From NCBI RefSeq assembly GCF_000612625.1, contig NZ_CCAS010000027.1, forward strand, positions 1 to 54,922: DNA of 54,922 nt, given 5' to 3'. The notes beneath the pieces were generated by a model. The model searched no databases and was not told the origin of the DNA. It worked only from the letters and a program-made list of their open reading frames with translations. Of this stretch, positions 38,568 through 51,944 are shown one piece after another. How positions within the stretch are numbered: the first letter of the stretch is position 1; each line of letters opens with the position of its first letter. The position numbers were made by a program, and so were the translations under genes. The stretch is from Neobacillus jeddahensis (GTDB taxonomy: Bacteria; Bacillota; Bacilli; Bacillales; Cytobacillaceae).

Positions 38568-40313
38568 TTAACGCATTATTGACGGAAAGAGTACAGTTTT
38601 ATTCATCACATCATACATTCCCTGTGGCGTAATACGGATATACGGCAAATGTGTGGCAGAAAAGAACGCTAGACTATAAATAGGGTCTGAAAATTTATAG
38701 CCCCGCTCCCGCAACTCCACTAATAATTTTTTTTCTTGTTCTATTAATCTTTCAACAGGGAGATCCGACATAAGGCCATTTAATGTGAGGGGCACCTCAC
38801 AGATGACCTGTGAATCTTCAACCAGCACGATTCCTCCACCTAATTCTTTCATTCTAGTAAAAGCATGGAGCATATCCTTTTTGTTTTTCCCAATTAAAAT
38901 AATATCTCCTGTATTGGAATAAGAACTGGCTAGGGCTGACAGGTTGGTAGCAAATCCCTTGAGCAGCGTATTGATTCGCCATTTTCCCTTGCGGTCTATC
39001 AATGTAAAGTAGCATTCATCATGATTGGAGCGCAGTTCATCTCCTGAGGCATCAATTGAAATCGAATATGGTTTTGTGATCACGGAGTTTTCCATTTTGA
39101 TACCAAAAGGCATGGAGAACTGTAAATCATCCATAGATAATTCCCAATCACCTTCCATCGGTGTAAGTCCATATTGGTCCCAATTAATCGTGCCATAAAC
39201 ACCGTCAATTTTGACTCCCTCACGTTTAACCCATTTTCCCTTTGCCAACACAGACACCGGTGTAGGGTTTTCGATGCTCGATAAAAAGTTAATATTCGCG
39301 ACCCGGCCCGTTGCAATTTGACCATGGAGATGGTCAATGTTGTAGTACCTAGCAACATTAATAGTCGCCATATTATAGGCATCGATGACGGGAACACACT
39401 TTTCAATGGCAATTCGAATCATTTGATCGTTCAGGCCTTGCTCGTAAAAGGTCGAGGATGAACCATCTGTATTAAATAGCAAGCGATCGTATGCCACAAT
39501 GCCTAATTTCTTCATATCGTCCAATATATCGGGCAGATCCGGACGAATGGACGAGTATCGTAACGACACCATATATCCTTGCATAAGTCGATTATATACT
39601 TCTTCACCAGTCATCGCTTCATGGTCACAATCAGCACCTAAAAGCATCATTTTCGCTAACGTTTTTTCCGATGCACCAGGAAAATGTCCCTCAATTTGCT
39701 TGCGCATCCGTTTAGCCTCTTGAATCCAATGAAGCATCATATCGTCACCATCTAGTAATTTCGGCCATCCTGTTAGTTCTCCGCCCTGGAGAACGGCATC
39801 ATGTTCAAGCCACGATTTAACATTACTATGTGAAAAAATCTCTTCTTCATTCAATAATTCTGTCTGCGAATCAAATCGGCTCCACCAATACATGGTTGAT
39901 GGAATGGAACGTAAATCCCCTAATAACGAAAACGCTTCCTTTTTATTCAAATGTAAAATTAACGCCATATTATCATTAATCAAAGTAGTTGTTCCGAATT
40001 GGGATGCATAGGCTGCCAATGTGAGGGGATTATATAATTGAAACGGATGTGCATGTGGTTCAATATAACCTGGGACTAGAATCTCATTGGTACAATCAAT
40101 AATTTCACAGTTCTCTATATGTGTAGGCATATTCTCGCCAACATAAACAATTCGATCCTCATAGATCCAAATATTCGCTCGCATCCATTGACGAAAGGTC
40201 TGATTTAAATATAAGGCATTTTTTAATAAAATGGTTGGAGATGTCATCCCATCCAAAACGGATACATGCATGCGTAAGTGTTTGTTTTTCCAGCGGTAGC
40301 GTTGTTCCAGCAT
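38568..40313 (-). CDS. yerA: Adenine deaminase-like amidohydrolase (YerA)
   Basis: 581-residue amidohydrolase of the AdeC/YerA group. N-terminal metal motif PGYIEPHAHPFQLYNP near residue 85 and TTTLINDNMA near 120; D-x-H-E (GADCDHEAMTGEE) near 225. True adenine deaminases have PGFIDTHVHIESS here; this copy has EPHAHPFQLYNP, so the substrate may differ. GGGAGGG seven bases before the ATG. In B. subtilis yerA follows the pur operon; here a small DUF2892 gene separates them. Confidence 0.88.
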   Translation of the reverse strand: MLEQRYRWKNKHLRMHVSVLDGMTSPTILLKNALYLNQTFRQWMRANIWIYEDRIVYVGENMPTHIENCEIIDCTNEILVPGYIEPHAHPFQLYNPLTLAAYASQFGTTTLINDNMALILHLNKKEAFSLLGDLRSIPSTMYWWSRFDSQTELLNEEEIFSHSNVKSWLEHDAVLQGGELTGWPKLLDGDDMMLHWIQEAKRMRKQIEGHFPGASEKTLAKMMLLGADCDHEAMTGEEVYNRLMQGYMVSLRYSSIRPDLPDILDDMKKLGIVAYDRLLFNTDGSSSTFYEQGLNDQMIRIAIEKCVPVIDAYNMATINVARYYNIDHLHGQIATGRVANINFLSSIENPTPVSVLAKGKWVKREGVKIDGVYGTINWDQYGLTPMEGDWELSMDDLQFSMPFGIKMENSVITKPYSISIDASGDELRSNHDECYFTLIDRKGKWRINTLLKGFATNLSALASSYSNTGDIILIGKNKKDMLHAFTRMKELGGGIVLVEDSQVICEVPLTLNGLMSDLPVERLIEQEKKLLVELRERGYKFSDPIYSLAFFSATHLPYIRITPQGMYDVMNKTVLFPSIMR

Positions 40314-40482
40314 ACCATGTCCCTCCCTTAATAAGACGATCTATATAATAAAATGCTGATTTAACAACAAAGAAAGCCCTTACAATTTTCTTTAGATATT
40401 ATAGTATCATATTTTACTTTTTAAAGCATTAAAGTATTGATAAAAATTGTTAAAACATTGTGAAGGAGTGAACAGAATTAGT

Positions 40483-40773
40483 ATGAAACCAAATATCGGG
40501 ATCATAAACGCCTTAATTCGGATTACCTTTGGGTTAACCATATTGGCATGGAGCACTTCCAAGCTTGTTAAACATCCGTGGAGGGACTCCTATTTATTTG
40601 CTGCTTTTTGTGGTGCGATGAAGGTTGCTGAGGGAATTGTCCGCTATTGCCCTGTTACAGCTTTATGTGAACGTTGGCAGGAAATGGTTCAAGAGCATCA
40701 TCAAGCATCGGATTCCATTGATGCGATGGAAGGCATAGATGACGACTCTGCCTTACCTTACAATCCGTCCTAA
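40483..40773 (+). CDS. DUF2892 inner-membrane protein
   Basis: 97 residues. MKPNIGIINALIRITFGLTILAW begins a first helix and DSYLFAAFCGAMKVAEGIVRYCPVTALC the second; this is the YgaP-type DUF2892 pattern (PNIGxxxxxxRxxxG ... GxCPxxxL). The Cys-Pro pair is conserved. A short acidic tail (SIDAMEGIDDDS) is added. The ATG is 14 bases from AAGGAG, long for Bacillus; an ATT two codons earlier (40477) stands at 8 bases. Confidence 0.85.
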   Translation: MKPNIGIINALIRITFGLTILAWSTSKLVKHPWRDSYLFAAFCGAMKVAEGIVRYCPVTALCERWQEMVQEHHQASDSIDAMEGIDDDSALPYNPS

Positions 40774-40774
40774 T

Positions 40775-40813
40775 ACGAAAAGGGCTGACCTTTAAACGGC
40801 CAGCCCTTTTCGT
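40775..40813. terminator. Bidirectional terminator of the pur operon and the DUF2892 gene
   Basis: ACGAAAAGGGCTG, ACC, loop, GGC, CAGCCCTTTTCGT. More than 13 pairs with A/T-rich ends on both sides, between converging stops. Confidence 0.92.
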
Positions 40814-40821
40814 TCGTCCTA

Positions 40822-43623
<2,802 letters not shown>

Positions 43624-43649
<26 letters not shown>

Positions 43650-44226
43650 CAATTACATCTCCTTGTGTTAATAGCATTTGAAGAATTTCTGGATATAGCT
43701 TATGTTCAATCCGCTGAATTTTCCGTTGCAGACTTTCTCTCGTTTCTTTTGCTTCTAATTTCACACGTTCCTGGACGATGATCGGACCGGTATCCATCCC
43801 TTCATCCACAAAATGAATCGTCACACCGCTCCATTTCGCTTTCGCCGCGAGTGCCTTGCCGATCGCATCTTTGCCAGGGAAGGCTGGAAGAAGCGATGGA
43901 TGAATGTTGATAATCCTCCCTTGATAGGCCGTGAGCAATGTTGGTCCTAGCAACCGCATGTATCCAGCAAGGACAATGAACTCCACATCATAGCGCTTTA
44001 ATTCAGCTAAAATAGCTTTCTCATACTCTTCCTTACTAAGATAATCTTTCGCTTGAAAAACAAAGGACGGAACCCTATCTGCCCGAGCACGGTCAATTGC
44101 TAAGGCCCCGGGCTTATCACAGACCAATAAGGAAATATCCGCAGCCAGTTCGCCTGTTCGAACCACATCAAGGATGGCTTGAAAGTTACTTCCGCTCCCT
44201 GAGGCAAATACGGCTATTTTTTTCAT
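43624..44226 (-). CDS. purN: Phosphoribosylglycinamide formyltransferase
   Basis: Formyl-THF-dependent GAR transformylase. 200 residues: [16 protein letters not shown] at the start, [11 protein letters not shown] near 88, [14 protein letters not shown] near 105 with the catalytic His, and [13 protein letters not shown] near 138. ATGA overlap with purM. The tail DDKKTRAY overlaps purH. Confidence 0.96.
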
Positions 44227-45257
44227 AGCAATCCACCATTCCCCTTAATGTGCACTCCCGGTGTTTCTGTTACCATGCCAAATTGGTACGGGGTTTCACC
44301 CGCTTGTCTAAAATGCTCGAGGACATCTGCAACGTGCTCTCGGTCCACAGCCAGCACCATCCCAATCCCCATATTAAAAATATTATACATCTCTTGATAG
44401 CTGATTTGTCCATGTGAAGAAATCAGTTGAAACACGGGCGGGATCATCCAGCTTTTTTCATCCAATTCTGCACCGAGACCTTCCGGCAGCATCCGGGGAA
44501 TGTTTTCAATGAATCCTCCACCTGTTATGTGGGCCATCCCCTTAATTGGAAACTGCTTCAAAGCAGCCAAAATAGGTTTCACATAAATTTTTGTCGGTTT
44601 CAGTAACTCTTCCCCTAAGGTACAGCCAAGTTCATCGACATAATCCAATAGTGACCAGTTATTAAACACTTTACGGACCAACGAATAGCCATTGCTATGA
44701 ATTCCGCTCGAAGCTAAGCCAATCAGTACATCACCCGCTTGAATCGTTTCTCCCGTGATTACGTTTGCCTTCTCACAGGCACCAACCGTAAATCCAGCAA
44801 GGTCGTACTCATTTTCACTGTAGAGTCCTGGCATTTCAGCTGTTTCGCCACCAATCAGTGCACAACCTGCCTGCTCACAGCCATCGGCAATGCCTTTGAC
44901 GATCGCTTCAATCTTGGCTGGCTCAGCCTTTCCACACGCAATATAATCTAGAAAAAATAAAGGCTCTGCACCCTGGACTACAATATCATTCACACACATT
45001 GCCACAGCATCTATCCCAATCGTATCATGTTGATCCATCCAAAAGGCAATCATCAGTTTCGTCCCCACGCCATCGGTGCCTGACACCAAGACGGGTTCTT
45101 TTAATCGGAGCGTTGACAAGTCAAACATGCCGCCAAACCCACCCAAGCTGCCAATGACTCCTGCTCGGGCTGTTTTTTGAACATGTTTTTTCATTCTTGA
45201 AACAGCCTCATAGCCCGCTTCAATGTTTACGCCTGCCTGCTTATATGCATTAGCCAC
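44223..45257 (-). CDS. purM: Phosphoribosylformylglycinamidine cyclo-ligase
   Basis: Closes the imidazole ring (FGAM to AIR). 344 residues: [11 protein letters not shown] near 18, [13 protein letters not shown] near 58, [10 protein letters not shown] near 85, [13 protein letters not shown] near 137, [15 protein letters not shown] near 245. 13 bases behind purF. The conserved SGTDG codons happen to contain the 13-bp sequence of the dispersed repeat. Confidence 0.96.
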   Translation of the reverse strand: MANAYKQAGVNIEAGYEAVSRMKKHVQKTARAGVIGSLGGFGGMFDLSTLRLKEPVLVSGTDGVGTKLMIAFWMDQHDTIGIDAVAMCVNDIVVQGAEPLFFLDYIACGKAEPAKIEAIVKGIADGCEQAGCALIGGETAEMPGLYSENEYDLAGFTVGACEKANVITGETIQAGDVLIGLASSGIHSNGYSLVRKVFNNWSLLDYVDELGCTLGEELLKPTKIYVKPILAALKQFPIKGMAHITGGGFIENIPRMLPEGLGAELDEKSWMIPPVFQLISSHGQISYQEMYNIFNMGIGMVLAVDREHVADVLEHFRQAGETPYQFGMVTETPGVHIKGNGGLL

Positions 45258-45270
45258 GAGTATCCCACCT

Positions 45271-46674
45271 TTATTTTTGATAATAGTATTGAAGTGTATC
45301 AGGATAGATTTCCGTTGGATAATTACCAGTGAAGCAACCCAGGCAATAGCCGTTTGTTCCTTCCTGCCCCAGTGCCCTCATCATCCCCTCCACACTAATA
45401 AAGGTTAATGAATCTGCACCAATCAGTTCCCTTATTTGCTCGACACTTTTATCTGAAGCAATCAGTTCTTCTTTGCTCGATGTATCAATTCCATAGAAGC
45501 ATGGATTTTTAATTGGCGGGGAGCTGATGACCACATGGACCTCTGTTGCTCCGGCCTCTTTCAAGAGGGTAACGATTCTTCTACTCGTTGTGCCGCGCAC
45601 AATCGAATCATCGACCATCACGACGCGTTTCCCTTCGACGACACCACGAACAGCCGAAAGTTTCATTTTCACCCCTTGCTCCCTCAGTGATTGGGAGGGC
45701 TGGATGAACGTCCTGCCGACATATTTATTTTTAATTAAGCCCATTTCATAAGGAATCCCAGCCGCTTCCGCATAGCCAATCGCCGCGGAGATGCTTGAAT
45801 CAGGAACGCCAGTCACGACATCAGCTTCAATCGGCGCTTCCATTGCTAATTGTTTACCCATATTTTTACGGGCAGTATGAACATTGATCCCCTGAATATT
45901 ACTATCAGGTCTAGAAAAATAAATATATTCCATTGTACAAATGGCTCTTGTCGTACTCATCGCAAATCGCTCAGAGGTTAAGCCTTTGTCGTTAATAATT
46001 AATAGCTCACCAGGCATTATGTCGCGAATATATTCTGCTCCCACCACATCAAAGGCACAGGTTTCTGAAGCAACCACATAGGCATCCCCAAGGCAGCCAA
46101 GCGATAATGGGCGTAGTCCATGTGGATCGAGCGCAACCATGAGCTCATTTTCTGTCATAATGAGATAGGCGTACGCACCTTTTAACATCGAAAGGGCATT
46201 TTTGACTTGATCATTCAAATGGGAATAGCCACTTCTTCTAATTAAATGGGCCAAGACCTCTGTATCAGAGCTTGTTTGAAAAATACTTCCCTGCCCTTCA
46301 AGCTGATGCTTTAGGGAATTGGCATTGACCAAATTCCCATTATGTGCCAGAGCAAGACTTCCGGTTTGCGAGTGGAACAAGAGCGGCTGCACGTTTTCGT
46401 ATCCACCGCCGCCAGCAGTCGCATAACGAACATGCCCAATCGCGGCATCGCCGACTAACTCCTTAATGGTATTCGTGTTAAATACTTCGGATACGAGCCC
46501 TTCCCCTTTCATTCCCTTCAGCGTTTTTCGATCAGAAACAACAATCCCTGTTCCCTCCTGGCCGCGATGCTGAAGGCTATGAAGTCCATAATAGGTTAGC
46601 TGTGCTGCATCCTGATGTCCCCAGACGCCAAAGATTCCGCACTCTTCATTTAATCCCTTTATTTCAGGAAGCAT
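45271..46674 (-). CDS. purF: Amidophosphoribosyltransferase
   Basis: First committed step, PRPP + glutamine to phosphoribosylamine. 467 residues with the Bacillus-type 11-residue propeptide, so Cys 12 (EECGIFG) becomes the nucleophile. Glutaminase domain 12-240; phosphoribosyl domain with [17 protein letters not shown] near 347. Cys in KNPCFYG and CLGCFTG, C-terminal, are the 4Fe-4S ligands of the Bacillus type. Overlaps purL by 16 bases. Confidence 0.97.
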   Translation of the reverse strand: MLPEIKGLNEECGIFGVWGHQDAAQLTYYGLHSLQHRGQEGTGIVVSDRKTLKGMKGEGLVSEVFNTNTIKELVGDAAIGHVRYATAGGGGYENVQPLLFHSQTGSLALAHNGNLVNANSLKHQLEGQGSIFQTSSDTEVLAHLIRRSGYSHLNDQVKNALSMLKGAYAYLIMTENELMVALDPHGLRPLSLGCLGDAYVVASETCAFDVVGAEYIRDIMPGELLIINDKGLTSERFAMSTTRAICTMEYIYFSRPDSNIQGINVHTARKNMGKQLAMEAPIEADVVTGVPDSSISAAIGYAEAAGIPYEMGLIKNKYVGRTFIQPSQSLREQGVKMKLSAVRGVVEGKRVVMVDDSIVRGTTSRRIVTLLKEAGATEVHVVISSPPIKNPCFYGIDTSSKEELIASDKSVEQIRELIGADSLTFISVEGMMRALGQEGTNGYCLGCFTGNYPTEIYPDTLQYYYQK

Positions 46675-48875
46675 GGTATGGCTCCTCTCCAGGCTGCTTT
46701 CAATTCTTCTATAGTAGCTGCTAGTACAGTCGACTCACCGTTCGTGATGTTTAAAGATGCTGATTGATTTACCGTACCGATGTGAATCGCATCTACTAAA
46801 CTTTCAAACTTAAGCTGATCTTCCTCTTTTACAGTTAAGAGAAAACGCGATTGCGTTTCACTGAATAATGCTGTAACAGAATTTCCTTCGATTGCTACCT
46901 CTGCTCCAAGCTGTTCATTTGCAAACAGACATTCCGCTAATGCAACAGCTAAACCACCTTCAGATAAATCATGGGCGGATTGAACCACTCCGGCTCGAAT
47001 CGCACCAAGAACGTGCTCCTGTCTTTCTTTTTCAATCGTGATATCTAATTCAGGGGCTTTGCCGAAAATCCGTCCGTTCAAGAGCTTTTGCAGCTCACTG
47101 CCACCGAACTCTGCCTTTGTTTCCCCAACTAAGTAAATAAGGTCGCCACTATTTTTAAAAGACTGTGTCGTAATATGCTCAAGATCCGTGACTAACCCAA
47201 CCATCCCAACGACTGGGGTTGGGTAAATCGCTGTTCCGCTTGTTTCATTATATAAAGATACATTTCCGCCAATCACCGGTGTCGCTAGAACGCGGCAGGC
47301 TTCACTCATACCATCAGCCGCTTTTTCAATCTGCCAGAACACTTCTGGTTTTTCCGGGTTACCGAAATTCAGGTTATCTGTAATCGCTAAAGGCTCTGCA
47401 CCAGAACAAACAATATTACGTGCTGCCTCAGCTACGGCGATTTTCCCACCAACTTCAGGATCCAAATAGACGTAGCGGGAATTACAATCGGTTGTCATCG
47501 CTAAAGCTTTCCGTGTGCCGCGAATCCTGACAACCGCCGCATCCGAACCAGGAGAAACGACAGTGTTTGTACGAACCATATAATCATACTGCTCATAAAC
47601 CCATTCTTTGCTTCCAACAGTCGGCTGGCTTAACAGACTGACGAACGTTTCTTTCAAATCATTCACCAGAGGAACTTGATTGTCCATCGCTTGGAATTCG
47701 GCAAAATAGCTTGGTTCTTTAGAAGGCTTGTGGTAAACCGGTGCCTCTTCCGCCAGTGCATCAGCCGGAACATCTGCGACGATTTCACCTTTATGGAAAA
47801 GACGAACCTGTTTATCGCTCGTAACCGTTCCAATCCCAACTGCTTCTAAGCCATATTTTTCAAAAAGCTCAACAATTTCTTGTTCTCTTCCCTTTTTAAC
47901 AACGATAAGCATCCGCTCTTGCGATTCAGACAACATCATTTCGTAAGCAGACATCCCTGTTTCCCGCTGTGGAACCAAATCTAAGTTCATTTCAATTCCC
48001 ATTCCAGCTTTACTGGCCATTTCCGCAGATGAACTAATAAGTCCAGCTGCGCCCATATCTTGAATACCTACTAGTGCATCACAATGAATCAGTTCTAGGC
48101 ATGCCTCTAATAAAAGCTTCTCCATAAATGGATCGCCCACCTGTACCGCAGGACGGTCTTCACTGGATTGTTCCGTTAATTCTTCCGAGGCAAATGTTGC
48201 ACCATGGATTCCGTCGCGGCCGGTTTTCGCGCCAACATACATAACTGTATTTCCTTCACCATGGGCTTGCCCTTTTTTGATGTCCTTATGGTCGATTAAG
48301 CCGACACACATGGCGTTCACTAATGGATTTCCTTCATAGCAAGGATCGAACCCAATTTCGCCGCCTACAGTTGGAATACCGATACAGTTTCCATAACCCG
48401 CAATCCCCGCAACGACCTCTTTAAATAAGTAGCGAACGCGCGCCGAATCCAGTTCGCCAAACCGAAGGGAGTTTAACATCGCAATCGGCCGTGCTCCCAT
48501 TGAAAAGACATCGCGGATAATTCCGCCTACCCCTGTTGCTGCACCTTGATACGGTTCAATCGCGGAGGGATGATTGTGGCTTTCAATTTTAAACACAACC
48601 GCTTGCCCGTCGCCGATATCGACAATACCCGCCCCTTCACCAGGGCCTTGCAGAACGCGGTCACCGGTGACCGGGAATTTTTTTAAAATTGGCTTGGAAT
48701 TCTTATAGCTGCAATGCTCCGACCACATGACCGAGAACAGGCCGGTTTCCGTATAATTTGGTGTACGGCCAAGAATGTTTTCAACCATTGCAAATTCTTC
48801 GTCGGACAAACCCATTTGCTGATAGATTTTGTCTGTTTTGATCTGATTAGGATTTGGTTCAAGCGTTGACAACAT
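46659..48875 (-). CDS. purL: FGAM synthase subunit PurL
   Basis: ATP-dependent amidation of FGAR, working with PurS and PurQ. 738 residues, the small-type PurL lacking its own glutaminase. [15 protein letters not shown] near 45, [23 protein letters not shown] near 92 (catalytic His), [13 protein letters not shown] near 265, [16 protein letters not shown] near 628. Overlaps purQ by 17 bases and purF by 16. Confidence 0.97.
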   Translation of the reverse strand: MLSTLEPNPNQIKTDKIYQQMGLSDEEFAMVENILGRTPNYTETGLFSVMWSEHCSYKNSKPILKKFPVTGDRVLQGPGEGAGIVDIGDGQAVVFKIESHNHPSAIEPYQGAATGVGGIIRDVFSMGARPIAMLNSLRFGELDSARVRYLFKEVVAGIAGYGNCIGIPTVGGEIGFDPCYEGNPLVNAMCVGLIDHKDIKKGQAHGEGNTVMYVGAKTGRDGIHGATFASEELTEQSSEDRPAVQVGDPFMEKLLLEACLELIHCDALVGIQDMGAAGLISSSAEMASKAGMGIEMNLDLVPQRETGMSAYEMMLSESQERMLIVVKKGREQEIVELFEKYGLEAVGIGTVTSDKQVRLFHKGEIVADVPADALAEEAPVYHKPSKEPSYFAEFQAMDNQVPLVNDLKETFVSLLSQPTVGSKEWVYEQYDYMVRTNTVVSPGSDAAVVRIRGTRKALAMTTDCNSRYVYLDPEVGGKIAVAEAARNIVCSGAEPLAITDNLNFGNPEKPEVFWQIEKAADGMSEACRVLATPVIGGNVSLYNETSGTAIYPTPVVGMVGLVTDLEHITTQSFKNSGDLIYLVGETKAEFGGSELQKLLNGRIFGKAPELDITIEKERQEHVLGAIRAGVVQSAHDLSEGGLAVALAECLFANEQLGAEVAIEGNSVTALFSETQSRFLLTVKEEDQLKFESLVDAIHIGTVNQSASLNITNGESTVLAATIEELKAAWRGAIPCFLK

Positions 48876-49542
48876 ATGCTTCCCTCCAAGCTTTTACAAT
48901 CGATTGAAACATCTTTAACCCATCGGCACTGCCTAAAAGTTCGTCGACAGCTCTTTCCGGGTGCGGCATCATGCCGAGAACATTACCAGCTTCATTCACA
49001 ATCCCGGCGATATCTGCTAAGCTTCCATTTGGATTGTGCTGATAGGTAAACACGATTTGCTTATTGGCTTTCAGTCGTGCTAGTGTTTCCTCGTCACAAT
49101 AATAATTACCTTCACCATGTGCGACTGGAATCGTAATGGTTTCCCCTTGCTGGTAGTCAGTGGTAAACCAAGTTTCGTTGTTTTCAACCATCAATTCAAC
49201 GGGCTTGCAAATAAATGATAGACTCTCGTTCCGACGCATTGCCCCTGGCAGTAAGCCCATTTCAAGGAGGATCTGAAATCCATTGCACACCCCAAGGATT
49301 GGTTTACCTGCCTCTGCTGCTTTGACCACTTCTTTCATCACCTTACTAAAGCGGGCAATCGCTCCTGTCCGTAAGTAATCACCATACGAAAATCCACCAG
49401 GTAATAAAATAGCGTCAAACGCTTCTAAACTATCGGTATCATGCCAAACATAGTCCACTTCTTGGCCGAGTTCATCCTTGATGGCATGGAACATATCAAC
49501 ATCACAATTAGAGCCTGGAAAAACAATGACCGCGAATCTCAC
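48859..49542 (-). CDS. purQ: FGAM synthase glutaminase subunit PurQ
   Basis: Class I glutamine amidotransferase that supplies ammonia to PurL. About 227 residues: [15 protein letters not shown] at the start, [12 protein letters not shown] near 48, [20 protein letters not shown] near 83 with catalytic Cys, and [11 protein letters not shown] near 195 with His and Glu. Start: GTG overlapping the purS stop as GTGA, with GAGGAG upstream; the longer frame adds four residues. Confidence 0.95.
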   Translation of the reverse strand: MRFAVIVFPGSNCDVDMFHAIKDELGQEVDYVWHDTDSLEAFDAILLPGGFSYGDYLRTGAIARFSKVMKEVVKAAEAGKPILGVCNGFQILLEMGLLPGAMRRNESLSFICKPVELMVENNETWFTTDYQQGETITIPVAHGEGNYYCDEETLARLKANKQIVFTYQHNPNGSLADIAGIVNEAGNVLGMMPHPERAVDELLGSADGLKMFQSIVKAWREAYVVNA

Positions 49543-49793
49543 AGCGCGACACACTCCTCAATCTCATATCGATAATCTTCAATGACTGGATTCGCTAATA
49601 GGTTTGTGCATATTTCATTAACCACTTCATTGATCTCACGTGTTGATTTTTCAATCGTCAGTTCCATATATTTTCCGATGCGGACATCTGCCACCTCGGG
49701 ATAGTTTAAAGAATGCAATGAATGGGTAACGGCCTTCCCTTGTGGGTCTAAAACACTTTCTCTTAACGTGACATATACCTTTACTTTATACAT
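49539..49793 (-). CDS. purS: FGAM synthase subunit PurS
   Basis: 84-residue bridging subunit that holds PurL and PurQ together. [22 protein letters not shown] is the family start, [12 protein letters not shown] the middle. Start ATG after TTGGAGG; five extra codons upstream are the ribosome site. It overlaps purC by eight bases and purQ by four. Confidence 0.95.
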   Translation of the reverse strand: MYKVKVYVTLRESVLDPQGKAVTHSLHSLNYPEVADVRIGKYMELTIEKSTREINEVVNEICTNLLANPVIEDYRYEIEECVAL

Positions 49794-50499
49794 GCTGATG
49801 TCCTCCAAGTCTGTTTAAGATAGTTTCATAGGCAGTAGTAAGGCTTCCTAAATCTCGACGAAATACATCCTTATCGAGCTTTTCATTCGTATCTTTATCC
49901 CACAAACGGCAAGTGTCCGGGGAGATTTCATCGGCGAGTAAAATTTGCCCATTGGCATCTTTACCAAACTCTAATTTAAAATCAATCAGACGAATGCCGA
50001 GCTCCGCAAAAAAGCTTGATAAAACTGTATTAATTACGAAGGCCTTTTCACGTAACTGTTCAACTTCTTTGATGGTCGCTGCTTCAAGCTCTAGAACATG
50101 ATCCACTGTTACGATCGGGTCACCAAGATCATCATTTTTCAGATAAAATTCAACGATCGGCGTTTTTAGTGGTGTTCCCTCTTCGATTCCCAATCTTTTC
50201 GACATACTTCCCGCAGCAACATTGCGTACAACCACTTCTAAGGGGATAATCGCTACTTTTTTGACGAGCTGCTCAATTTCTGAAACTCGTTGGATGAAGT
50301 GTGACTCGATTCCTTGTTCTTGTAGCTTTAAAAATAGCAAACTAGTAATCTCGTTATTCAGGCGGCCTTTACCGGAAATGTCTGCTTTCTTTTGGCCGTT
50401 GTAAGCGGTGGCGGAATCCTTATACTCGACTAAAACAATTTGTTCATCGTCTGTTGCATAAATACGTTTCGCTTTTCCTTCATAAAGCAGTTCTCTCAT
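49786..50499 (-). CDS. purC: SAICAR synthetase
   Basis: Adds aspartate to CAIR. 237 residues: LLYEGKAKRIYATDD at the start, VVVRNVAAGSMSKRLG near 92, LIDFKLEFGKD near 170, ADEISPDTCRLWD near 186. Start ATG after AAGGAG. A 143-base gap to purB upstream is the only real break in the operon and contains a hairpin. Confidence 0.96.
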   Translation of the reverse strand: MRELLYEGKAKRIYATDDEQIVLVEYKDSATAYNGQKKADISGKGRLNNEITSLLFLKLQEQGIESHFIQRVSEIEQLVKKVAIIPLEVVVRNVAAGSMSKRLGIEEGTPLKTPIVEFYLKNDDLGDPIVTVDHVLELEAATIKEVEQLREKAFVINTVLSSFFAELGIRLIDFKLEFGKDANGQILLADEISPDTCRLWDKDTNEKLDKDVFRRDLGSLTTAYETILNRLGGHQHV

Positions 50500-50546
50500 T
50501 ATGGTTCGCTCCTTATATCGCAATATTGGGAATCTTCAGTTCAGAG

Positions 50547-50588
50547 AAAGAGGCAAACCTCTCCAAAATGAGTGCCTCTTTTTTAAAA
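50547..50588. terminator. Hairpin in the purB-purC gap
   Basis: AAAGAGGCA, loop of 17, TGCCTCTTT then TTT on the plus strand. Nine perfect pairs. On the transcribed minus strand it is followed only by CTCTG, so it would be a weak terminator, a processing signal or a partial attenuator inside the operon. Confidence 0.45.
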
Positions 50589-50616
50589 GATAAGAATGTA
50601 TAAATTTTGACTTTGA

Positions 50617-50640
50617 GAATTGTCTAGCTCCAGGCTCTTC
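50617..50640. repeat. Possible remnant of a Bacillaceae intergenic repeat
   Basis: GAATTGTCTAGCTCCAGG resembles the start of a family of intergenic repeats common in Bacillaceae (TGTCTAGCTCCAGC...). From memory, not searched; only about 18 bases remain. Confidence 0.3.
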
Positions 50641-50642
50641 CT

Positions 50643-51941
50643 TTACGCCTGTAATCCTAATCGATCAAAAATAGTATCGACATGTTGGAGGTGGTAATTG
50701 TAATCAAAACAGTCGGCAATCTCTTCAGCTGAAAGCAATGAAGTAATTTTATCCTCTGCTTCAATCAAGCTGCGGAAGTGAACTTGTTTTTCCCATGCTT
50801 CCATCGCCTTCGGCTGCACCGTATCGTAAGCGGCCTCACGTGATAACCCTTTATCAATTAGCGCGAGCAGCACTCGTTGTGAGTAGATCAACCCAAGGGT
50901 CCGGTCCATGTTTCGCTTCATATTTTCAGGGTAGACCGTTAAATTTTTAATGATATTCGCGAAGCGATTTAACATATAATTCAAGGCAATCGTTGCATCT
51001 GGTAAAATAATTCGCTCTGCAGATGAATGCGAGATATCACGTTCATGCCATAGTGGCACGTTTTCATAGGCTGTCATCATATAACCGCGGATCACCCGAG
51101 CCAGCCCAGTCATATTTTCCGAGCCAATCGGATTACGTTTATGAGGCATCGCAGAAGAACCTTTTTGCCCCTTGGCAAAAAACTCCTCAACCTCACGTGT
51201 CTCACTCTTTTGCAAACCACGAACCTCAACGGCAAACTTTTCAATCGAAGTCGCAACCAAGGCGAGCGTTGACATGTAGTGAGCATGACGGTCACGCTGC
51301 AGGGTTTGCGTTGAAATCGGCGCCCGGCCTAAACCTAATTTTTCACATACATATTGCTCTACAAAAGGGTCAATATTTGCGTATGTGCCAACTGCCCCGG
51401 AGATCTTACCGAATTCTACCCCTTCAGCTGCCTGCTTAAATCGTTCCAGGTTTCGTTTCATTTCCTCATACCATAATCCAAGCTTAAGGCCAAATGTTGT
51501 CGGCTCGGCATGAACGCCGTGCGTCCGTCCCATCATCACGGTATATTTATGTTCAATCGCCTTATTTTTTAAAATCTCGATAAAGTTTTCGATGTCTTTT
51601 ACTAAAATCGCGTTTGCCTGTTTCAAGACATATGATAGGGCTGTATCAACAACATCCGTCGAGGTTAGCCCGTAATGAACCCATTTCCGTTCCTCACCGA
51701 GAGTTTCGGAAACAGCCCGGGTAAAGGCCACAACATCATGTCTTGTTTCTTCTTCAATCTCTTTAATTCGGTCAATATTGAAGGTGGCATTTTCACGTAA
51801 TTTGCGAACATCCTCCTTTGGAATTTCTCCTAACTCTGCCCATGCTTCACAGGCGAGAATTTCTACCTCGAGCCACGCATTAAAGCGATTTTCTTCTGTC
51901 CAAATGGTACCCATTTCTGGTCTAGTATAACGATCAATCAT
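50643..51941 (-). CDS. purB: Adenylosuccinate lyase
   Basis: Two reactions: SAICAR to AICAR, and adenylosuccinate to AMP. 432 residues: [20 protein letters not shown] at the start, [15 protein letters not shown] near 138 with the catalytic His, and the fumarase-lyase signature [16 protein letters not shown] near 262. Third gene of the operon, three bases after purK. Confidence 0.97.
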   Translation of the reverse strand: MIDRYTRPEMGTIWTEENRFNAWLEVEILACEAWAELGEIPKEDVRKLRENATFNIDRIKEIEEETRHDVVAFTRAVSETLGEERKWVHYGLTSTDVVDTALSYVLKQANAILVKDIENFIEILKNKAIEHKYTVMMGRTHGVHAEPTTFGLKLGLWYEEMKRNLERFKQAAEGVEFGKISGAVGTYANIDPFVEQYVCEKLGLGRAPISTQTLQRDRHAHYMSTLALVATSIEKFAVEVRGLQKSETREVEEFFAKGQKGSSAMPHKRNPIGSENMTGLARVIRGYMMTAYENVPLWHERDISHSSAERIILPDATIALNYMLNRFANIIKNLTVYPENMKRNMDRTLGLIYSQRVLLALIDKGLSREAAYDTVQPKAMEAWEKQVHFRSLIEAEDKITSLLSAEEIADCFDYNYHLQHVDTIFDRLGLQA

Positions 51942-51944
51942 CTT

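Noticed and set aside
45075..45087. GGTGCCTGACACC inside purM, identical to the dispersed repeat core
   Set aside because: It encodes the universally conserved V-S-G-T-D of PurM in normal alignment; nothing is inserted, so the match is most likely chance or codon choice.
51023..51439. 138-codon open frame on the plus strand opposite purB
   Set aside because: Composition (many His, Gln, Pro and Ser) is that of a reverse-strand shadow; purB is intact.
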